Translations under genes and position numbers: made by a program | The notes under the pieces: model-generated | Told to the model about the DNA's origin: nothing | The model's database searches: none | The model's input: the letters and a program-made list of their open reading frames with translations, nothing else | Assembly (NCBI GenBank): GCA_963692955.1 | Contig: OY843587.1 | Coordinates: 1,488,001 to 1,552,000 of the forward strand | Reading direction: 5' to 3' | Origin: UBA5158 sp963692955 | GTDB lineage: Bacteria > Pseudomonadota > Gammaproteobacteria > DSM-16500 | Length of the DNA: 64,000 bases | Shown: piece by piece, positions 62,734-64,000 of the stretch | Position numbering within the stretch: the first letter of the stretch is position 1 | Layout of the letters: each line of letters starts with the position of its first letter

Positions 62734-64000
62734 TTAGATCTGAATATTTATCTTTGACGGACGTTGTATAAAATAACGCAATATGTGTGAAAATAGCATA
62801 AAAACTATTAAAAGCCACGCCGCCCAACTCACTAAATTTGCCCATTCTAAGCCGCGAAATTCGATTTGGATATGGTTTAACTTGCTAGGTATAGGCACGA
62901 TTCCAGCTAACAATTCGCCTTCTACTAATATGCTTTGATAAACTGCATTTTCACCATTCACTGATAATCTTAACAGCTTGGGATAGTAAAGCGCTGGTAG
63001 TTCGATGAATTTAATCCCCTGCCCGACTGGAACGTCACAAAGCGTGCGGGATTTTTTTTGTGTGCAATACATTTGCGTTTGATTAATGCTTAGTATCTCG
63101 GCGGGATTTAAATAGCCTGACAGTATGGCGTGATTTATCGGTAGCGTTGCCGTTATCGCTTTATCATTTTTATCCAACAGCAAAAATTTTAATAACAATG
63201 GCGCGGAATCCGGATAACGATTTTTTACCGCTAATAAATTGATGTTCCAGTTTAATAGACCTGGTGTTAATTCTTTTTTATCAATCATTTCATTATTCAC
63301 AACGATTGCCAGATGAAGATTCTTTTTGCTTAAACTTACAGGAATATCAGCGCGCAATTCAATGGCGGGATCGACGGCTAATTGCAATAACGGTTTAGGA
63401 ATAGAATAATCTGAATTCGTTTTTAAAATTTTAGAAGTTTCAATTAATGTATTATCAATTTTATTGACGAAGGTAGTGAATTTATTGAAATCGAGTAAAT
63501 AAGAATTATCATTATAAAGCAAATATGGCTGTGAGATAAAATCTGCTAGTGATGCGTTCGCGTTTTCAGACATGGGGAACCAGGCACTCGCACTCATTAC
63601 TATTAACAACGTACCGAAGATAACATGATATTTATCTAACTTATTTTTGAATAATAAACATAGCGCCGTTGCCGACAGCAGCGCTCCAATCCAAATGACT
63701 TGACTCAGCACGCGCCAACAATATTGTCCGATTAGCAGTGGCGCCGGCAGCCAAGACCAGCAATTCAGCGGCGACCATACTAATAAAAACGCGACAAAAA
63801 ATATAATTAATAACGGCGTTAGCCATGCATCCGCCAACCGCGAGCCGGATGATAATTTTTTTATAGCCGCGTATAGACACAAGGCAGCGGCAAATAGGAT
63901 GGGCCAGCCAACGGCGGGATGAATCGATAGCAGCGCATTGCCTTTCATCCCTGGCGTTAAATCCGCCGTGGGCGATAATAGTTGCGATAGGAGCGGATGA
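62734..64000 (-). CDS. polytopic membrane protein, 5' end outside the window
   Basis: The frame stays open through the right edge, so the first ATG seen (63948) is unlikely to be the start; residues before it read SPTADLTPG. The visible part has three or four membrane helices (about 12-28, 45-60, 80-100 and 107-122 from that Met), a periplasm-type soluble domain of about 240 residues with beta-like alternation, and a final helix near the C-terminus (VSWAAWLLIVFMLFSHIL). This layout resembles polyisoprenyl-linked glycosyltransferase-like or YfhO-type envelope proteins, but the family cannot be named from this part. Confidence 0.55.
   Translation of the reverse strand, partial: HPLLSQLLSPTADLTPGMKGNALLSIHPAVGWPILFAAALCLYAAIKKLSSGSRLADAWLTPLLIIFFVAFLLVWSPLNCWSWLPAPLLIGQYCWRVLSQVIWIGALLSATALCLLFKNKLDKYHVIFGTLLIVMSASAWFPMSENANASLADFISQPYLLYNDNSYLLDFNKFTTFVNKIDNTLIETSKILKTNSDYSIPKPLLQLAVDPAIELRADIPVSLSKKNLHLAIVVNNEMIDKKELTPGLLNWNINLLAVKNRYPDSAPLLLKFLLLDKNDKAITATLPINHAILSGYLNPAEILSINQTQMYCTQKKSRTLCDVPVGQGIKFIELPALYYPKLLRLSVNGENAVYQSILVEGELLAGIVPIPSKLNHIQIEFRGLEWANLVSWAAWLLIVFMLFSHILRYFIQRPSKINIQI

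Overview
The window looks like a chromosomal segment of a gammaproteobacterium. The conserved blocks uvrY-uvrC-pgsA, dnaQ/rnhA/yafS-type methyltransferase/gloB/mltD, fimV-truA-accD-dedD and tsaB next to a DinG helicase are ordered as in that class. Several large proteins of no known family, plus eukaryote-like proteins (a leucine-rich-repeat kinase and a Ser/Thr-kinase-like protein), suggest a host-associated lineage such as the Legionellales. That placement is an inference from gene style, not from a marker gene. No rRNA, CRISPR array, insertion sequence or phage was seen. Base composition is moderate to AT-rich, with many CGCG-type tetramers in the housekeeping genes.

Layout: 1-1.3 kb, end of a membrane protein, then phhA-phhB (phenylalanine to tyrosine). 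1.3-12.7 kb, a small lipoprotein, a 719-residue membrane protein rich in N-glycosylation-type sequons, a very divergent PEP-carboxylase-like protein, small secreted proteins, adk, lpxH and a second unknown membrane protein. 12.9-19.2 kb, a complete light-driven proton-pump module: xanthorhodopsin-clade rhodopsin, crtE, crtI, crtB, crtY and blh, all one strand and mostly overlapping, enough to make retinal from isoprenyl diphosphates. It is followed by a DUF3833 lipoprotein, hemH and an unusual soluble kinase with about 15 leucine-rich repeats, PAS, HisKA, HATPase and receiver domains. 24-35 kb, housekeeping genes on the minus strand (YjbQ family, SPOR protein, accD, truA, short FimV-like protein, asd), a haloalkane-dehalogenase-like protein lacking its nucleophile, and the giant NAD-glutamate dehydrogenase. 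35-37 kb, an NlpC/P60 protein, a DinJ-YafQ toxin-antitoxin pair and a DUF4142 protein.

37-49.5 kb, tsaB, DinG-type helicase, fdxA, tRNA-Leu/Cys/Gly, pgsA, uvrC, uvrY, tRNA-Ser, a BI-1 family membrane protein, dnaQ, rnhA, methyltransferase, gloB and mltD. 49.4-53.6 kb is accessory: a Pro/Ser-rich open stretch without a good start, an unknown 689-residue protein and, convergent with it, an atypical protein kinase; these are candidate secreted effectors. 53.6-64 kb, an amino-acid permease, a second NlpC/P60-like protein, a YafJ-type amidotransferase with a protein of two degenerate cyclic-nucleotide-binding domains, a low-complexity exported protein, a three-gene ABC transporter, tRNA-Ala, a DUF924 protein and the 3' part of a membrane protein running off the right edge.

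The most interesting points are the rhodopsin/retinal module in this genomic setting (with a Trp that should exclude a carotenoid antenna), the LRR-hybrid histidine kinase, the PEPC-like protein, the nucleophile-less dehalogenase homologue, and the sequon-rich membrane protein. Apart from 40189-40744 and 43878-44200, which hold tRNA genes, no gene-free gap exceeds about 300 bases.
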